Notes: generated from the sequence alone by a model not told the origin. DNA of 64,000 nt from Wolbachia endosymbiont (group B) of Protocalliphora azurea (GCF_947251865.1 NZ_OX366394.1:1178001-1242000), one strand, 5' to 3'; counted from the stretch's first letter, positions 1-10,326 are shown. Numbers and translations: made by a program.

Positions 1-62
1 TATAAGTAATTGCTCTTGTAATACTTAAAATGTAAAATAGATCTACTTAAATAAGTAGATCT

Positions 63-1859
63 ATGAACAATATAAGAAATTTTGCAATAATAGCACATAT
101 AGATCATGGGAAGTCAACTCTTGCTGATCGTTTGATAGAAGAATGTAACGGTCTTGAGACAAGGGAAATGACCAATCAGGTACTTGACTCAATGGATATA
201 GAGCGTGAACGCGGAATCACAATCAAAGCACAAACGGTAAGACTCAATTACACTGCAAATAATGGTAATAAATATTGCCTCAACCTCATGGACACACCAG
301 GTCATGTTGACTTTTCATATGAAGTCAGCCGAAGCTTAGCCGCATGTGAAGGCTCACTTTTGGTAGTAGATAGCAGCCAAGGAGTTGAAGCTCAGACTCT
401 GGCAAATGTCTACAAGGCAATTGACAATAATCATGAGATAATAGTTGTGCTTAATAAAGTCGATCTTCCTGCTGCAGATCCAGAAAGGATAAAGCTTCAG
501 ATTGAAGAGGTAATCGGAATTGATGCAACTGAGTCAATTTTGATATCGGCAAAAACTGGTCTTGGGATAAAGGATGTACTTGAAGCTATAGTGACAAAAC
601 TTCCCGCTCCTCAAGGTGATACAAATGCTCCACTGCAAGCAATTTTAGTTGATAGTTGGTATGATCCTTACCTAGGAGTAGTAATTTTAGTGCGAGTTAA
701 AAATGGAGTACTAAAAAAAGGCATGAGAATCGTTATGATGTCTAATAATGCTACATATCAGGTCGATAATATCGGTATTTTCACTCCTAAAAAAGTTATG
801 ACTGGTGAACTTTCAGCAGGTGAAGTTGGTTTTATAACTGCTTCAATGAAAGAAGTAGCAGACTGCAAAGTAGGAGACACTATTACTGAAGAGAAAAGGC
901 CGTGCAGCAAGGCATTACCTGGCTTTAAAGAAGTACATCCTGTAGTATTTTGCAGTATTTTTCCCAATAACACAGATGATTTTAAATATTTAAGGGAAGC
1001 ACTAGAAAAATTACATTTAAATGATGCTAGTTTTACATTTGATGCTGAAACGTCAAATGCCCTAGGTTATGGATTTCGTTGCGGTTTCTTAGGAATGCTA
1101 CATCTTGAAGTCATTCAAGAAAGACTCGAAAGAGAATTTGATTTAGATCTAACAGCAACTGCACCGAGTGTTATATATAAAGTTGAAACACAAAATGGTA
1201 AAGTTTTAAATATCCATAACCCAAGCGATATGCCAGACCCTACAAAAATTGAAATAGTGGAAGAACCGTGGATCACTGCAACTATAATGGTACCTGATCA
1301 ATATTTAGGAGAGATTCTATCTCTGTGTGAAGAGAGGAGAGGAGAACAGCAGGATTTATCTTATGTTGGTAATACGACAACAGCACTACTGAAGTATAAA
1401 TTACCGCTGTCTGAGGTTGTTTTTGATTTTTACGATAGACTAAAATCAATTTCCAAGGGATATGCAAGTTTAGATTGGGAAATATCCGATTATCAGGAAA
1501 GTCAGATAGATAAATTAAGTTTTTTAGTTAATGGAGAACCTGTGGATGCGTTAGCCTGCATTGTTCATAAAAGCAGGGCAGAAAAAAGAGGCCGTGAAAT
1601 ATGTGCACGTTTGAAAGACTTGATACCACGCCAGCAATATAAAATCGCGATTCAAGCGGCAGTAGGCGGAAAAATTATTGCTAGAGAAACGATTAACCCG
1701 TATAGAAAAGATGTAACAGCCAAGCTCTATGGTGGAGACGTTACACGAAGGATGAAGCTGCTTGAAAAGCAGAAGAAAGGTAAGAAAAGATTGCATTCTG
1801 TAGGAAACATAAACATCCCACAAAATGCTTTTATTGAGGCTTTGAAAATAAATGATTAA
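63..1859 (+). CDS. lepA: Elongation factor 4 (back-translocating GTPase LepA)
   Basis: The 598-residue product has the length expected for LepA/EF4, a ribosome-bound GTPase that acts on stalled or mistranslocated ribosomes. The G1 motif AHIDHGKST is at residues 11-19, with G3 (DTPGH) and G4 (NKVD) downstream. The C-terminal domain ends with the basic stretch typical of LepA ([12 protein letters not shown]). The ATG at 63 gives the canonical N-terminus directly before the G1 loop. It stands alone, with no co-directional neighbour within 1.5 kb downstream. Confidence 0.97.
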   Translation: MNNIRNFAIIAHIDHGKSTLADRLIEECNGLETREMTNQVLDSMDIERERGITIKAQTVRLNYTANNGNKYCLNLMDTPGHVDFSYEVSRSLAACEGSLLVVDSSQGVEAQTLANVYKAIDNNHEIIVVLNKVDLPAADPERIKLQIEEVIGIDATESILISAKTGLGIKDVLEAIVTKLPAPQGDTNAPLQAILVDSWYDPYLGVVILVRVKNGVLKKGMRIVMMSNNATYQVDNIGIFTPKKVMTGELSAGEVGFITASMKEVADCKVGDTITEEKRPCSKALPGFKEVHPVVFCSIFPNNTDDFKYLREALEKLHLNDASFTFDAETSNALGYGFRCGFLGMLHLEVIQERLEREFDLDLTATAPSVIYKVETQNGKVLNIHNPSDMPDPTKIEIVEEPWITATIMVPDQYLGEILSLCEERRGEQQDLSYVGNTTTALLKYKLPLSEVVFDFYDRLKSISKGYASLDWEISDYQESQIDKLSFLVNGEPVDALACIVHKSRAEKRGREICARLKDLIPRQQYKIAIQAAVGGKIIARETINPYRKDVTAKLYGGDVTRRMKLLEKQKKGKKRLHSVGNINIPQNAFIEALKIND

Positions 1860-1990
1860 TATATATTCAAAAACATAAATTTAAAGAACTAAGTGATATT
1901 TTCTCAATAAATTTACTGACATTGATATGGGTAAATTTGAAATAGCTATGTGAATTTGTAAAACACTATATAAGATACCATACAACGAAA

Positions 1991-2017
1991 TCATCCCAGT
2001 GTTAAACGCTGGGATGA
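1991..2017. repeat. Short palindromic repeat (hairpin)
   Basis: An 11-bp near-perfect stem (TCATCCCAGTG / CGCTGGGATGA, one G-T pair) with a 5-nt loop lies between lepA and the convergent hypothetical gene. The sequence belongs to the dispersed palindromic family seen elsewhere in the window. It has no T-tract, so a rho-independent terminator role is not supported, though RNA from either strand would fold here. Confidence 0.6.
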
Positions 2018-2098
2018 CAGAGAGCAGCTCAATTGCTCCACTCAATCAGTAAAAATCAGATATATGTAGACATTGGCTAAAACCATTCCAACAACATT

Positions 2099-2971
2099 TT
2101 AGTGAAACTTAACAAGCTTATCTATAGTTTTAGTGATGATTCTTGGAGTATTTGGAGAGACTTCTGAGCCCAGTCTATTTAACCGCTCTATAGCAAACCC
2201 GCTGTTCTCATTTATTATGAAATCACATAAAATATTTTCTATATCTTTAATAACACTTTCATGCTTTCTCAGAGGATGGTTATTCGGATATCTATGAATG
2301 GTTTTGATGCTAGAATACTCAACGAAAGCTTGATCTTTAAAAGCAAGTTGTCTCAATTTCTCTTTGAATTTTTCTTCTTCATCTCTTGCTAAAAGGCAAG
2401 ACTTTATCAGCGATTTTATAATCGAGTTTATAGCCTGATGTATTTCAGAATGCACTATAACTTTGATGATATTTTCTTCCACTATGCAATCATAAGTGCT
2501 TTTTTCGCTCTTTAATGACTCTATAAGCATTTTGCTATTTTGCGAATTCAATTCCAGATTCTCTTCACTTATAGGAGTCATTATAAAGGTATTCTTATTT
2601 ACCCTGATGTAAAATTGTGGCAACCCTTTAGAACAGGCAAATGCTACATCCTTAGACTCAAGTGCGTGATTGTATGAAGAAGAAAGGGTGCTTGCTATAA
2701 CGCTACTTGGTACTTTCATTCCATGATTACTTAGGTGATTTAACACATTCTCAACATCATGATATGTAAAACCTGTATCTTTTATCAATTCAACAACTTC
2801 TATGCAATTGTGTTGTTTATACTCTATTGTCACTTCTTCTGTAAAAAGAGTTTTAGCTGCTATATGCTTATCAAGCACTGTGAAAATCTTGATGAAACTC
2901 TCTAAATCTTGTTTGTTAATTAATTCAATACTAATTAAGTTTTTGCTAACAATTATAATATTTTTTATCAT
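2099..2971 (-). CDS. Hypothetical protein, 290 aa
   Basis: I do not recognise this protein. It is hydrophilic, without signal peptide or clear membrane segment, and rich in predicted helix with many Ile, Leu, Lys and Ser. It contains two Cys in the N-terminal half and an acidic/basic charged block around residues 195-215 (DEEEKFKEKLRQ). It is convergent with lepA and separated from it by a palindromic repeat. It is most likely a Wolbachia- or Rickettsiales-restricted cytoplasmic protein. The full-length frame and the lack of any competing reading frame support it being real. Confidence 0.75.
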   Translation of the reverse strand: MIKNIIIVSKNLISIELINKQDLESFIKIFTVLDKHIAAKTLFTEEVTIEYKQHNCIEVVELIKDTGFTYHDVENVLNHLSNHGMKVPSSVIASTLSSSYNHALESKDVAFACSKGLPQFYIRVNKNTFIMTPISEENLELNSQNSKMLIESLKSEKSTYDCIVEENIIKVIVHSEIHQAINSIIKSLIKSCLLARDEEEKFKEKLRQLAFKDQAFVEYSSIKTIHRYPNNHPLRKHESVIKDIENILCDFIINENSGFAIERLNRLGSEVSPNTPRIITKTIDKLVKFH

Positions 2972-3066
2972 TTTTTCCCACTAAAAAAACTCACTAGATG
3001 AATTGTATTTTTAATTCATTAAAAATTGTTTAAAGTGGGTATGCCAGCAACAGTAAGACAAAAAAA

Positions 3067-3438
3067 TCACATAAAATCTTCATTATGTATTATATTACAT
3101 CCCTCGTGTTCATCACTGCCGCTTGTGTAAGCTGTTGCATTAATGCTATCTTCATTGTTATTTAACATATTATCCAACTTTCCTTCTTTTTCAAGATCCA
3201 TCAATTTGTCACATCCAGCAATATGATGTACATAATCACCATTTTCATCAGTAATAAAAATTTGTGGAACTGTCCTGACGTTATATTTTGATTTTATACC
3301 GTCAAACAAATCCGAGTTTCTAAGTACATCAATTTCTTCGTATTTCACACCTTTTTCATCCAATAACTCTTTTGCTTTCTTGCAGAATGGGCAGTACTTC
3401 TTCACATATATTACAACTTTTCCTTTAGTGTTTTTCAC
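3067..3438 (-). CDS. grxC: Glutaredoxin 3-type protein with acidic C-terminal tail
   Basis: The dithiol active site CPFC is at residues 16-19 (KYCPFCKKAKELL), and the cis-proline loop TVPQ and the glutathione-binding GCDKL motif follow in the usual order, so this is a class I glutaredoxin for glutathione-dependent disulfide reduction in the cytosol. The family core is about 85 residues. This protein has 123, with an extra 35-40 residue tail rich in Asn, Asp and Glu that also holds a Cys. It is divergent from ribF with 68 bp between start codons, room for two promoters. Confidence 0.88.
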   Translation of the reverse strand: MKNTKGKVVIYVKKYCPFCKKAKELLDEKGVKYEEIDVLRNSDLFDGIKSKYNVRTVPQIFITDENGDYVHHIAGCDKLMDLEKEGKLDNMLNNNEDSINATAYTSGSDEHEGCNIIHNEDFM

Positions 3439-3506
3439 GATTTATCTCCATAGTTCATAAAATACAACTATTATATATAAAAAATATATATAAAATATCA
3501 AATTGT

Positions 3507-4439
3507 ATGAAAATTATTTACAACTGTGAGCAAGGGATAAAAGATAATGTGGCACTAACTTTCGGAAATTTCGATGGCGTTCATTTAGGACATAAGTTTG
3601 CAATTTCCAATCTAAAGAAGGTAGCACAAGAAAGAGGATTACCCTCTGCAGTTTTAACTTTTGAGCCTCACCCATCAACTGTTTTATTTAGTAGGAACAA
3701 TTTTAGGTTAATAGACCAAGAACAAAAAAAGGAACTAATCAGCAGCTATGGTATAGATTACTTGTATATTATTAATTTTAATAGAGGTTTTTCTGAGGTT
3801 AGCTGCGATGACTTCATTGGTAAGATTTTGGTAAAGAAGTATGGTGCTAAACATATAACTGTTGGAGAAAGTTGTACTTTTGGTCACAAACGATTGGGTA
3901 ACATATTAACTCTAGAAAAATATTCTCAGATGTATGAATATTCTTTAACTAAATTAGAGCCATTGATAATCGATAGAAAAATTTGCTCTTCTTCCTCAAT
4001 CAGAGAGTGTTTACAAAAAGGCGAAATAGAAATTGCTAATAAATTGCTTGGTAGGTCTTATCAAGTTTCTGGTATTGTAACAAAAGGTGCATGTAGAGGT
4101 AGAGAAATAGGGTTTCCAACCATAAACATTCCGATAGAAGATTACATGATAAAACCTAAGCTTGGTACATATTACGCCAAAGTTGCATTTTCTGAAAATA
4201 GTTCAAGTTGGCTATATGGAGTAGTCAACATTGGTATGAGACCTACATTTAAGGACTTAAAAAAACCTATAGTAGAAATGCATATATTTGACTTCAACGA
4301 AAATGTATACAATTTTAAGGTTGACATACAACTTTTAAAATTTATTAGGGCAGAAAAAAAATTCCATAGTATTAACGAGTTAACAAAACAGATAGACCGT
4401 GATATAATGAAGGCTTACCAGTTAAAGATAAACTTATGA
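3507..4439 (+). CDS. ribF: Bifunctional riboflavin kinase/FMN adenylyltransferase
   Basis: The 310-residue protein has the N-terminal adenylyltransferase motif LTFGNFDGVHLGHK near residue 20 and the C-terminal riboflavin kinase motif GFPTINI with the conserved GVVNIGMRPTF segment. It converts riboflavin to FMN and FAD in the cytosol. The stop codon overlaps the lspA start (ATGA), so the two are translationally coupled and head a ribF-lspA-M16-M16 operon. Confidence 0.95.
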   Translation: MKIIYNCEQGIKDNVALTFGNFDGVHLGHKFAISNLKKVAQERGLPSAVLTFEPHPSTVLFSRNNFRLIDQEQKKELISSYGIDYLYIINFNRGFSEVSCDDFIGKILVKKYGAKHITVGESCTFGHKRLGNILTLEKYSQMYEYSLTKLEPLIIDRKICSSSSIRECLQKGEIEIANKLLGRSYQVSGIVTKGACRGREIGFPTINIPIEDYMIKPKLGTYYAKVAFSENSSSWLYGVVNIGMRPTFKDLKKPIVEMHIFDFNENVYNFKVDIQLLKFIRAEKKFHSINELTKQIDRDIMKAYQLKINL

Positions 4440-4912
4440 AAAGGATATGTTTAGTTATTATATTGATTATAGTATCATTCGATCAAACAAGTAAATTGTA
4501 TATAAACTCTTTGATTGATGAGGGGGAGTCAATCGAGATTACTAGTTTTATGAAATTAGTTGAAGTTTGGAATTCAGGAATTAGCTTTGGAATGTGTAGT
4601 ACTCTGCCGCATGGCAGCTTCTTTTTTTCAGCATGTTCAATATTAATAATTGGTATACTTGCATACTTGATATATAAATCTAATGATAAGTCAATTTACC
4701 TTAGTTTTTCTCTGATGATTGGTGGAGCGATCGGAAATGTAATTGATAGAATCTATTGGGGAGCTGTATATGACTTCATATATTTTCATATCAATGATTG
4801 GTATTGGCCAGCCTTTAATTTAGCAGATCTATCTATAGTTTGTGGAATGTGTACATTGTTATATAAGTGGTATATATATGATAGGTCTATCTCTAAGCAA
4901 AATGAGGAATGA
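4436..4912 (+). CDS. lspA: Lipoprotein signal peptidase (signal peptidase II)
   Basis: This is a 158-residue, four-helix inner membrane aspartic protease that removes the signal peptide of diacylglyceryl prolipoproteins. The N-terminal DQTSK motif and the two catalytic Asp boxes (GNVIDR and FNLADLSI) are present. It starts inside the ribF stop with a 4-bp overlap. Its partner lgt is in this window at 10871, so prolipoprotein maturation is represented by two of its enzymes. Confidence 0.95.
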   Translation: MKRICLVIILIIVSFDQTSKLYINSLIDEGESIEITSFMKLVEVWNSGISFGMCSTLPHGSFFFSACSILIIGILAYLIYKSNDKSIYLSFSLMIGGAIGNVIDRIYWGAVYDFIYFHINDWYWPAFNLADLSIVCGMCTLLYKWYIYDRSISKQNEE

Positions 4913-4916
4913 AATA

Positions 4917-6245
4917 ATGCTTCGCAAATTCTTTAGTTTTTTTATACTATCTGTGTTTTTTTTCATTTGTCCGATTTCTTTGGAAGCTGAAATCATAAAG
5001 CATGCTAAGCTCAGTAACGGATTGGATGTTTATGTAGTACCTAATCACCGAATTCCAGCTGTTTTTCATGCAATAATATATAAAGTTGGGGGAATGGATG
5101 ACCCAATTGGCAAAGCAGGATTGGCTCACTACTTTGAACACTTAATGTTTGAAACTACAGGAAAATTTAAAGACATAGAATCCACTTTGGGCAGCATTGG
5201 GGCCCAATTTAATGCTTTTACCACTAAAGAATACACCTGCTACTACGAATTAGTTCTCAAAAAAGATTTACCACTAGCAATGGAAATTGAAGCAGATAGA
5301 ATGGGCAATTTTGATGTTACTCAAGACAAAATAGATAGAGAAAAAAATATCGTATTAGAAGAAAGAAAGATGAGATTTGATAATAATCCTGAAGCTTTAC
5401 TATGGGAGGAAATGAACAGTGCATTTTATCGTAATGGTTATGGTAGGTCTGTTATTGGTTGGGAGAGCGATATTAAAACTTACAATCAAGATGACATAAC
5501 AAGGTTTCATGATAACTATTATCATCCAGGTAATGCTATACTGCTCGTTGTTGGTGATGTAGAATTTGAAGAAGTAGTGGGATTAGCAAAGGAAAAATAT
5601 GGTGCAATTAAAGCTGAGCCTGTAGTGAAGCATTATCCGAACCAAGATTCAATACATAATGCAGATATATCGGTAATTTTAGAAAGCACTGAAGTAAAAG
5701 AGCCAGTTTTATACTTTCGCTATAGTGTTCCTTTATTTGAGCAAATAAGTGAAACTTTTCCTGTTGATTTGGCAGTTGATGTTTTGGGGAATGGCAAGTC
5801 TAGTAAGCTATATAAAGATTTAGTTCTAGATAAGAATGTAGCAGTAGAAGTGTTTGCTTATTATAATAGCTTAGCTTTTAGTAATGGTTACATTGAGATT
5901 CGGGTAACTCCAAAAAGCGGGGTGAATTTGGATGCTGTTGCAAGAGAGTTAGAAAATTCTATTAATCACTTTAACTCTGAAGGAATAACAAGTGAAGAGT
6001 TGCAAAGTACAAAGTCTAAATACAAAGCAGCACAGCTTGATAATCTATCTGATTTAACTAATATAGCAATGTTTTATATACCACGTCTAGCACTAGGTAT
6101 TCCACTTGATGAAATAGACATTTCATATAGCAAAATTAATGATGTCAATCTAGAGGATGTAAATAATAAAGTTCACGCTATCTTTTCTACTAATAAATTA
6201 GTTGGTCGTTTGCTACCAAAAGGAGGTAATAATGAAGATAAGTAA
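4917..6245 (+). CDS. M16 family zinc peptidase, catalytic subunit
   Basis: A signal peptide (MLRKFFSFFILSVFFF) leads into an M16 peptidase of 442 residues. The inverted zinc motif HYFEH is at residues 71-75, and the downstream Glu region (VLEERKM) that supplies the third ligand is present. I chose the ATG at 4917 instead of the in-frame start at 4842, because 4842 lies within lspA and would add residues ahead of the signal peptide. It lies 4 bp after lspA and overlaps the next gene by 14 bp. It probably works in the periplasm as a heterodimer with its neighbour. Confidence 0.9.
   Translation: MLRKFFSFFILSVFFFICPISLEAEIIKHAKLSNGLDVYVVPNHRIPAVFHAIIYKVGGMDDPIGKAGLAHYFEHLMFETTGKFKDIESTLGSIGAQFNAFTTKEYTCYYELVLKKDLPLAMEIEADRMGNFDVTQDKIDREKNIVLEERKMRFDNNPEALLWEEMNSAFYRNGYGRSVIGWESDIKTYNQDDITRFHDNYYHPGNAILLVVGDVEFEEVVGLAKEKYGAIKAEPVVKHYPNQDSIHNADISVILESTEVKEPVLYFRYSVPLFEQISETFPVDLAVDVLGNGKSSKLYKDLVLDKNVAVEVFAYYNSLAFSNGYIEIRVTPKSGVNLDAVARELENSINHFNSEGITSEELQSTKSKYKAAQLDNLSDLTNIAMFYIPRLALGIPLDEIDISYSKINDVNLEDVNNKVHAIFSTNKLVGRLLPKGGNNEDK
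6221..6227 (+). promoter_or_regulatory. Strong Shine-Dalgarno for the second M16 gene
   Basis: AGGAGGT lies 4 nt before the ATG at 6232, inside the end of the upstream M16 gene. It decides the start at 6232 over the upstream in-frame start at 6202. Confidence 0.8.
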
Positions 6246-7554
6246 ATATGTATTTCTATTTTTTTTCTGTCTAGGCTTTAATTTGCAAGCAAGCAGTCAC
6301 TTAAATATAGAGGAGGTTACTACTAATAAAGGATTTAAGTTTTTATTTGTTGAAAACCATGATCTACCAAAAGTTTCACTTAATATATCATTCAAAGATG
6401 CAGGTTGTGTGTATGAAAGTGCAGAAAAGCAGGGGCTTGCTTGGTTTACTTCTCTTGTAATTCAAGAAGGAGCAGGAAAAAATGATGCCAAAGATTTTGC
6501 GAAAAAGCTTGAGGATAAAGGAATTAGTTTAAATTTTACTGCTGGTTTAGAAGCATTTAGGGTTTCATTAAACACTTTATCTGAGAATCTAGAGGATGCA
6601 ATTTCACTACTGAGTGATGCTATAATGCGCCCTAAAGTTGATCCTGAGGGGTTAAATAGAGTATTCGAAAAAGCCAAAGTAAACTTTAATAATTTTGAAA
6701 AAGACCCTTATTTTATTGCTGCAAAAGAGTTAGATACATTGTTGTTCAAAAAACATCCTTACTCAAGAGATCCATATGGAACTCTAGACACTATAATGAA
6801 CATTACTAGAGACGATGTTTTAACATACATAAAGCGTAGTTTTACTAAGGATAATATCGTTATTAGTATTGTTGGTTGTGCAACAAAAGAAGAAGTTAGT
6901 ACGCTGCTCGATAAATATTTATCTAAGTTACCATCAAAAAGATCGAAAGTTAGGAAGGTATCTGTAAAAAATGAATTTGGGCCTGCAGAAAGTAAGAGCG
7001 TTTTTATGGATATACCACAGAGTGTAATACTTTTTGCTCAAAAAGGCATAGCATATGAAGACCCTAATTACTATAATGCTAGTGTTTTGATTAATGCGCT
7101 TGGTGGTATGAGTCTAAACTCAATACTGATGAAAGAGTTGAGACAAAATCTAGGTATTACTTATGGTGTTAGTGCACGTAATGTTCCTAATAAGCATGGA
7201 AATATTATATCTGGATTTATGAGTACTGATAGTTCCACTGCTAGCAAAGCTATATCAGCAGTAAAAGATACATTTAGCAGAATAAAAGAGGAAGGAATTG
7301 ACGAACAATTATTCAAGGATGCAAAAACCAGTTTAGTAAATAACCTTATCTTCTCTTTTCTATCCAATAATGCGAATACAGCAACGTTACTGGATAGTAT
7401 GCAGATAGATGATCGTGATATTAACCATATAAATAATTATGCAAATATCATTAATGATGTTCAATTGGAAAAAGTAAACAAGCTGGCAAGTTCTTTACTG
7501 AATCCTGAAAATTTATTTTTTGTTGAAGTTGGAAGAAACGCTCAAGGTCAATAG
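6232..7554 (+). CDS. M16 family peptidase-like protein, non-catalytic subunit
   Basis: This 440-residue protein begins with a signal peptide (MKISKYVFLFFFCLGFNLQA) and has the M16 fold signature, but the HxxEH zinc motif is absent. At the equivalent position the sequence reads GLAWFTSLVIQEGA. This is the pattern of the inactive partner in bacterial two-chain M16 proteases. The genes overlap by 14 bp and are translationally coupled. The 3' end overlaps the convergent purN by 7 bp. Confidence 0.9.
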   Translation: MKISKYVFLFFFCLGFNLQASSHLNIEEVTTNKGFKFLFVENHDLPKVSLNISFKDAGCVYESAEKQGLAWFTSLVIQEGAGKNDAKDFAKKLEDKGISLNFTAGLEAFRVSLNTLSENLEDAISLLSDAIMRPKVDPEGLNRVFEKAKVNFNNFEKDPYFIAAKELDTLLFKKHPYSRDPYGTLDTIMNITRDDVLTYIKRSFTKDNIVISIVGCATKEEVSTLLDKYLSKLPSKRSKVRKVSVKNEFGPAESKSVFMDIPQSVILFAQKGIAYEDPNYYNASVLINALGGMSLNSILMKELRQNLGITYGVSARNVPNKHGNIISGFMSTDSSTASKAISAVKDTFSRIKEEGIDEQLFKDAKTSLVNNLIFSFLSNNANTATLLDSMQIDDRDINHINNYANIINDVQLEKVNKLASSLLNPENLFFVEVGRNAQGQ

Positions 7555-8114
7555 TTAATACCTTCTACTATTGATCTTACTGCTTTTACATAACACTTAT
7601 GCTCTTCAGCTAGAATGCGCTCTGAGAGACTGTGAACATCATCATTTGGTAACACTGGAACAGTAGCTTGAGCGATTATGGCTCCAGCATCAATTTCAGG
7701 AGTAACATAATGCACAGTACATCCTGTAATTTTTACACCCGCTTTCAGAGCTTGCTCCTGAGCATTTAGGCCCTTAAATGACGGAAGTAAAGAGGGATGA
7801 ATATTTATAACTTTGTTATGCCATTTATTCAGGAAATTGGCCTTTATAATTCTCATAAACCCTGCAAGGCAAATTAAATCAACCTTATGTTGAACAAGTA
7901 TTTCATGAATTTTATCAGTATCAAGTGGCTTATCTTCAACAACAAACGCTGAAACTCCTGCTTGCTTTGCTATTTTAAGGCCTCCAGCTTCACTATTATT
8001 TGTGATAACACACACAGTTTCAGCAGGGAAATTCTGATCTTGACATGCTTCTATTAAAGCCTGCATGTTTGATCCTCTACCTGAAATTAGTATTCCGAGT
8101 TTTATCTTTTTCAT
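7548..8114 (-). CDS. purN: Phosphoribosylglycinamide formyltransferase
   Basis: The enzyme transfers a formyl group from 10-formyl-THF to GAR in de novo purine synthesis. The N-terminal ISGRGSNMQAL motif, the NIHPSLLPSF motif with the catalytic His, and the C-terminal VTPEIDAGAII Asp motif are all present. I start at 8114 (MKKIKLGILISGRGS), which gives 189 residues, the normal family length. A longer frame reaching 8156 adds 14 residues with no family similarity. Confidence 0.95.
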   Translation of the reverse strand: MKKIKLGILISGRGSNMQALIEACQDQNFPAETVCVITNNSEAGGLKIAKQAGVSAFVVEDKPLDTDKIHEILVQHKVDLICLAGFMRIIKANFLNKWHNKVINIHPSLLPSFKGLNAQEQALKAGVKITGCTVHYVTPEIDAGAIIAQATVPVLPNDDVHSLSERILAEEHKCYVKAVRSIVEGINY

Positions 8115-8380
8115 TTTAGTGCAGCCGTAAGAATGGATATTAATAAAATAGCTCAAAAGGAAAGTTTATTTTAGAATAAATACTATTGTGTAGCAATATT
8201 TTACACTGCTGAATAACATGGAATTAAAGAAATCATTCAGTTTGAAGTAACTTTAACATTTCATTTTAGGAATATTATACAATTTATGGTAAATAAATGC
8301 ATATTTTTATGGCTGCGTTATTATTTATTTAACAAAGTATTAGTATAATTTACTACACTGAATTAAATGGAGAAAATTCA

Positions 8381-8797
8381 ATGAATAAATTACCAAGCAA
8401 TGCAAAAACAAGCAAGTCTCAGGTTACTCAGTGGGAGGTAATAAAAAATTGTGAATATTCTGATAATTGTTTATCAAAAGTAGTAACTTTATACGTCATT
8501 AAAATGGCAGAATTATCAGATATTTATACGAGTAATGAACCTGAAATTAATACTATACTTACAAGAATAAGCATAACAAGTGAAAATGCATTTTTAAATA
8601 AGGTTGTTGATATTGAAATTATGGAGGGCATTTTTCCGTACAAATTCAACAGCAAGAAGAAAAATAACATATCAAGGCTAGAAGATTTGTACAATTATTT
8701 ATGTTCTACTGTTATTGATAGCCTTCCAAAAGAAATGCTTGAAAGCCTAAGAAGAGAATACAGAGACGCTGTTAACTTATTTAAAGCAATTACTTAA
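8381..8797 (+). CDS. Hypothetical protein, 138 aa
   Basis: I do not recognise it. It is a soluble, probably helical, cytosolic-type protein with no signal peptide. It is preceded by a 220-bp AT-rich intergenic region and a plausible GGAGA ribosome site (atggagaaaattcaATG). It overlaps the convergent mrpE-like gene by 8 bp. Probably Wolbachia-specific. Confidence 0.65.
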   Translation: MNKLPSNAKTSKSQVTQWEVIKNCEYSDNCLSKVVTLYVIKMAELSDIYTSNEPEINTILTRISITSENAFLNKVVDIEIMEGIFPYKFNSKKKNNISRLEDLYNYLCSTVIDSLPKEMLESLRREYRDAVNLFKAIT

Positions 8798-9311
8798 CTA
8801 GGTGTAACATTTTTAAGACTTTACCTTCTATTTCAGAAATGCCACTTTCAAGATCTTTATCTATCAAACATATGGTAGATAAATATGTTTTCTGCTTCTT
8901 TTCAACATTGATAGTTAAAGTTCCAGGAGTAATCGTAACCGAGTTAGCAAATAATGCAATGGTCTTATCATTATGTCCTATGCATTCTCTTACAATAACA
9001 ATTGGCTCAACTGTAGATTTGAATCGTAGCACCTTTTTTGTTACATAAATACTTGAAAAAATAATTTGGTAAATTAGCCAAGGTATATAACTTATAAGCT
9101 GATAAAGTGACAGCCTACCACTATCATTTAGAATTTGACTAAGGGCACTTTCAGCATCAATTAACCTTTTAAAGATAATCAATGTGAACACAGAAGAAAA
9201 TACTCCACAGAGAATAAAAAAAGGCTCAAAATAACCAGACAATGTAATCCATAGAGAAGACAAAATCACAAATGATAGAGAAAAAAACTTAATATTTTGC
9301 CTGACTTTCAT
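8790..9311 (-). CDS. mnhE: Na+/H+ antiporter subunit E (MrpE/MnhE)
   Basis: This is a 173-residue membrane protein with two or three N-terminal transmembrane segments followed by a cytosolic domain with the MrpE core (SVTITPGTLTINV). MrpE is an accessory subunit of the multisubunit Mrp cation/proton antiporter. No other mrp gene is nearby, which is normal for Rickettsiales, where the complex genes are scattered. Confidence 0.85.
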   Translation of the reverse strand: MKVRQNIKFFSLSFVILSSLWITLSGYFEPFFILCGVFSSVFTLIIFKRLIDAESALSQILNDSGRLSLYQLISYIPWLIYQIIFSSIYVTKKVLRFKSTVEPIVIVRECIGHNDKTIALFANSVTITPGTLTINVEKKQKTYLSTICLIDKDLESGISEIEGKVLKMLHLVK

Positions 9312-9414
9312 GATTTGGAGTATAACTTAAATGATTTTTTAGAAAAATAAAAAGTTCTTGATTTTTGTGTCAAAGAACATAATAACCAAGTTATTTTAAT
9401 AAGTAGTGGAGATT

Positions 9415-10326
9415 ATGACGCTTGATGATTTTCTAAAAATGCTTGAAGAAATAAATGATACTTCAGGTTTAAGCAAGAACAACATAGTTGAACGAATAAA
9501 AATAAAATTAGAAAGAATTGATTTACGGAGGTGGGAAGATAGTGGATTTAATATCAATCATATATTCACTACACATAGTGATCTAGATCCTGTAGAAACT
9601 ACATTGTTGCATTTTGCTGCTAAGAGTGGCTATGAGAACATAGTAATAGCTCTAATTGAATATGGAGCATATGTTGATGCATGGGACAGCGATGGATGCA
9701 CTCCTTTACATTTTGCTGCTGAATGGAACCACAAAGGCATATTAGATATTTTAATTGAAAGTGGAGCAAATGTTAATGCGTGGGACAATGATGTATGTAC
9801 ACCTTTACATCTTGCTGCCGAAGGTGGGAATGAAAGTGTAGTAAGAGCTCTAATTGCATGTGGAGCAGATGTTAACGCGCAGAACAATGATGGACACACT
9901 CCTCTACATTTTGCTACTAAGAGTGGCTATGAGAACATAGTAATAGCTCTAATTGAACACGGAGCATACGTCGATGCGTGGGATAATTATAGAAGCACTC
10001 CCTTGCATTTTGCTGCTGAAAGTGATAATGAAAACATAGTAAGAACTCTGATTGAACATGGAGCATGTGTTAATGTGTGGGATAGTTGTGGACGCACTCC
10101 TTTGCATTTTGCTAGCGATCATGAAAGTATAAGAGATATTTTAATTGAAAGTGGGGCATATGTTAGTAAACAGAACAATAATAGATATGCTCCTTTACAC
10201 TTTGCTATTGAATGGGGCTGCAAAGATGTGATAAGTTCTTTGTCAGGTAATGCTAGTCCTAGGGCTGAAATGGCAGTAGGAAGAGTGGAACAAATTACAC
10301 TTGCAGGAAGATTGGAGCTTTTTTAA
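9415..10326 (+). CDS. Ankyrin-repeat protein, 303 aa
   Basis: About seven consecutive 33-residue ankyrin repeats (TPLHFAA ... ALIEHGAYVDAWDN pattern) run from residue 60 to near the C-terminus, after a helical N-terminal region. Two repeats (SGYENIVIALIE) are almost identical, indicating recent internal duplication. I prefer the ATG at 9415 over the GTG at 9406 because TGGAG sits 4-5 nt upstream of it. It has no signal peptide or membrane segment. Such proteins in Wolbachia are candidate type IV secretion substrates that bind host proteins, but nothing here identifies a target. Confidence 0.88.
   Translation: MTLDDFLKMLEEINDTSGLSKNNIVERIKIKLERIDLRRWEDSGFNINHIFTTHSDLDPVETTLLHFAAKSGYENIVIALIEYGAYVDAWDSDGCTPLHFAAEWNHKGILDILIESGANVNAWDNDVCTPLHLAAEGGNESVVRALIACGADVNAQNNDGHTPLHFATKSGYENIVIALIEHGAYVDAWDNYRSTPLHFAAESDNENIVRTLIEHGACVNVWDSCGRTPLHFASDHESIRDILIESGAYVSKQNNNRYAPLHFAIEWGCKDVISSLSGNASPRAEMAVGRVEQITLAGRLELF

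Noticed and set aside
1991..2017. Rho-independent terminator of lepA
   Set aside because: It has a stable stem but no T-tract on either side, and it matches the dispersed palindromic repeat family.
4842..4916. Upstream start for the first M16 peptidase
   Set aside because: It would lie inside lspA and add 25 residues in front of a clean signal peptide. ATG 4917 is better.
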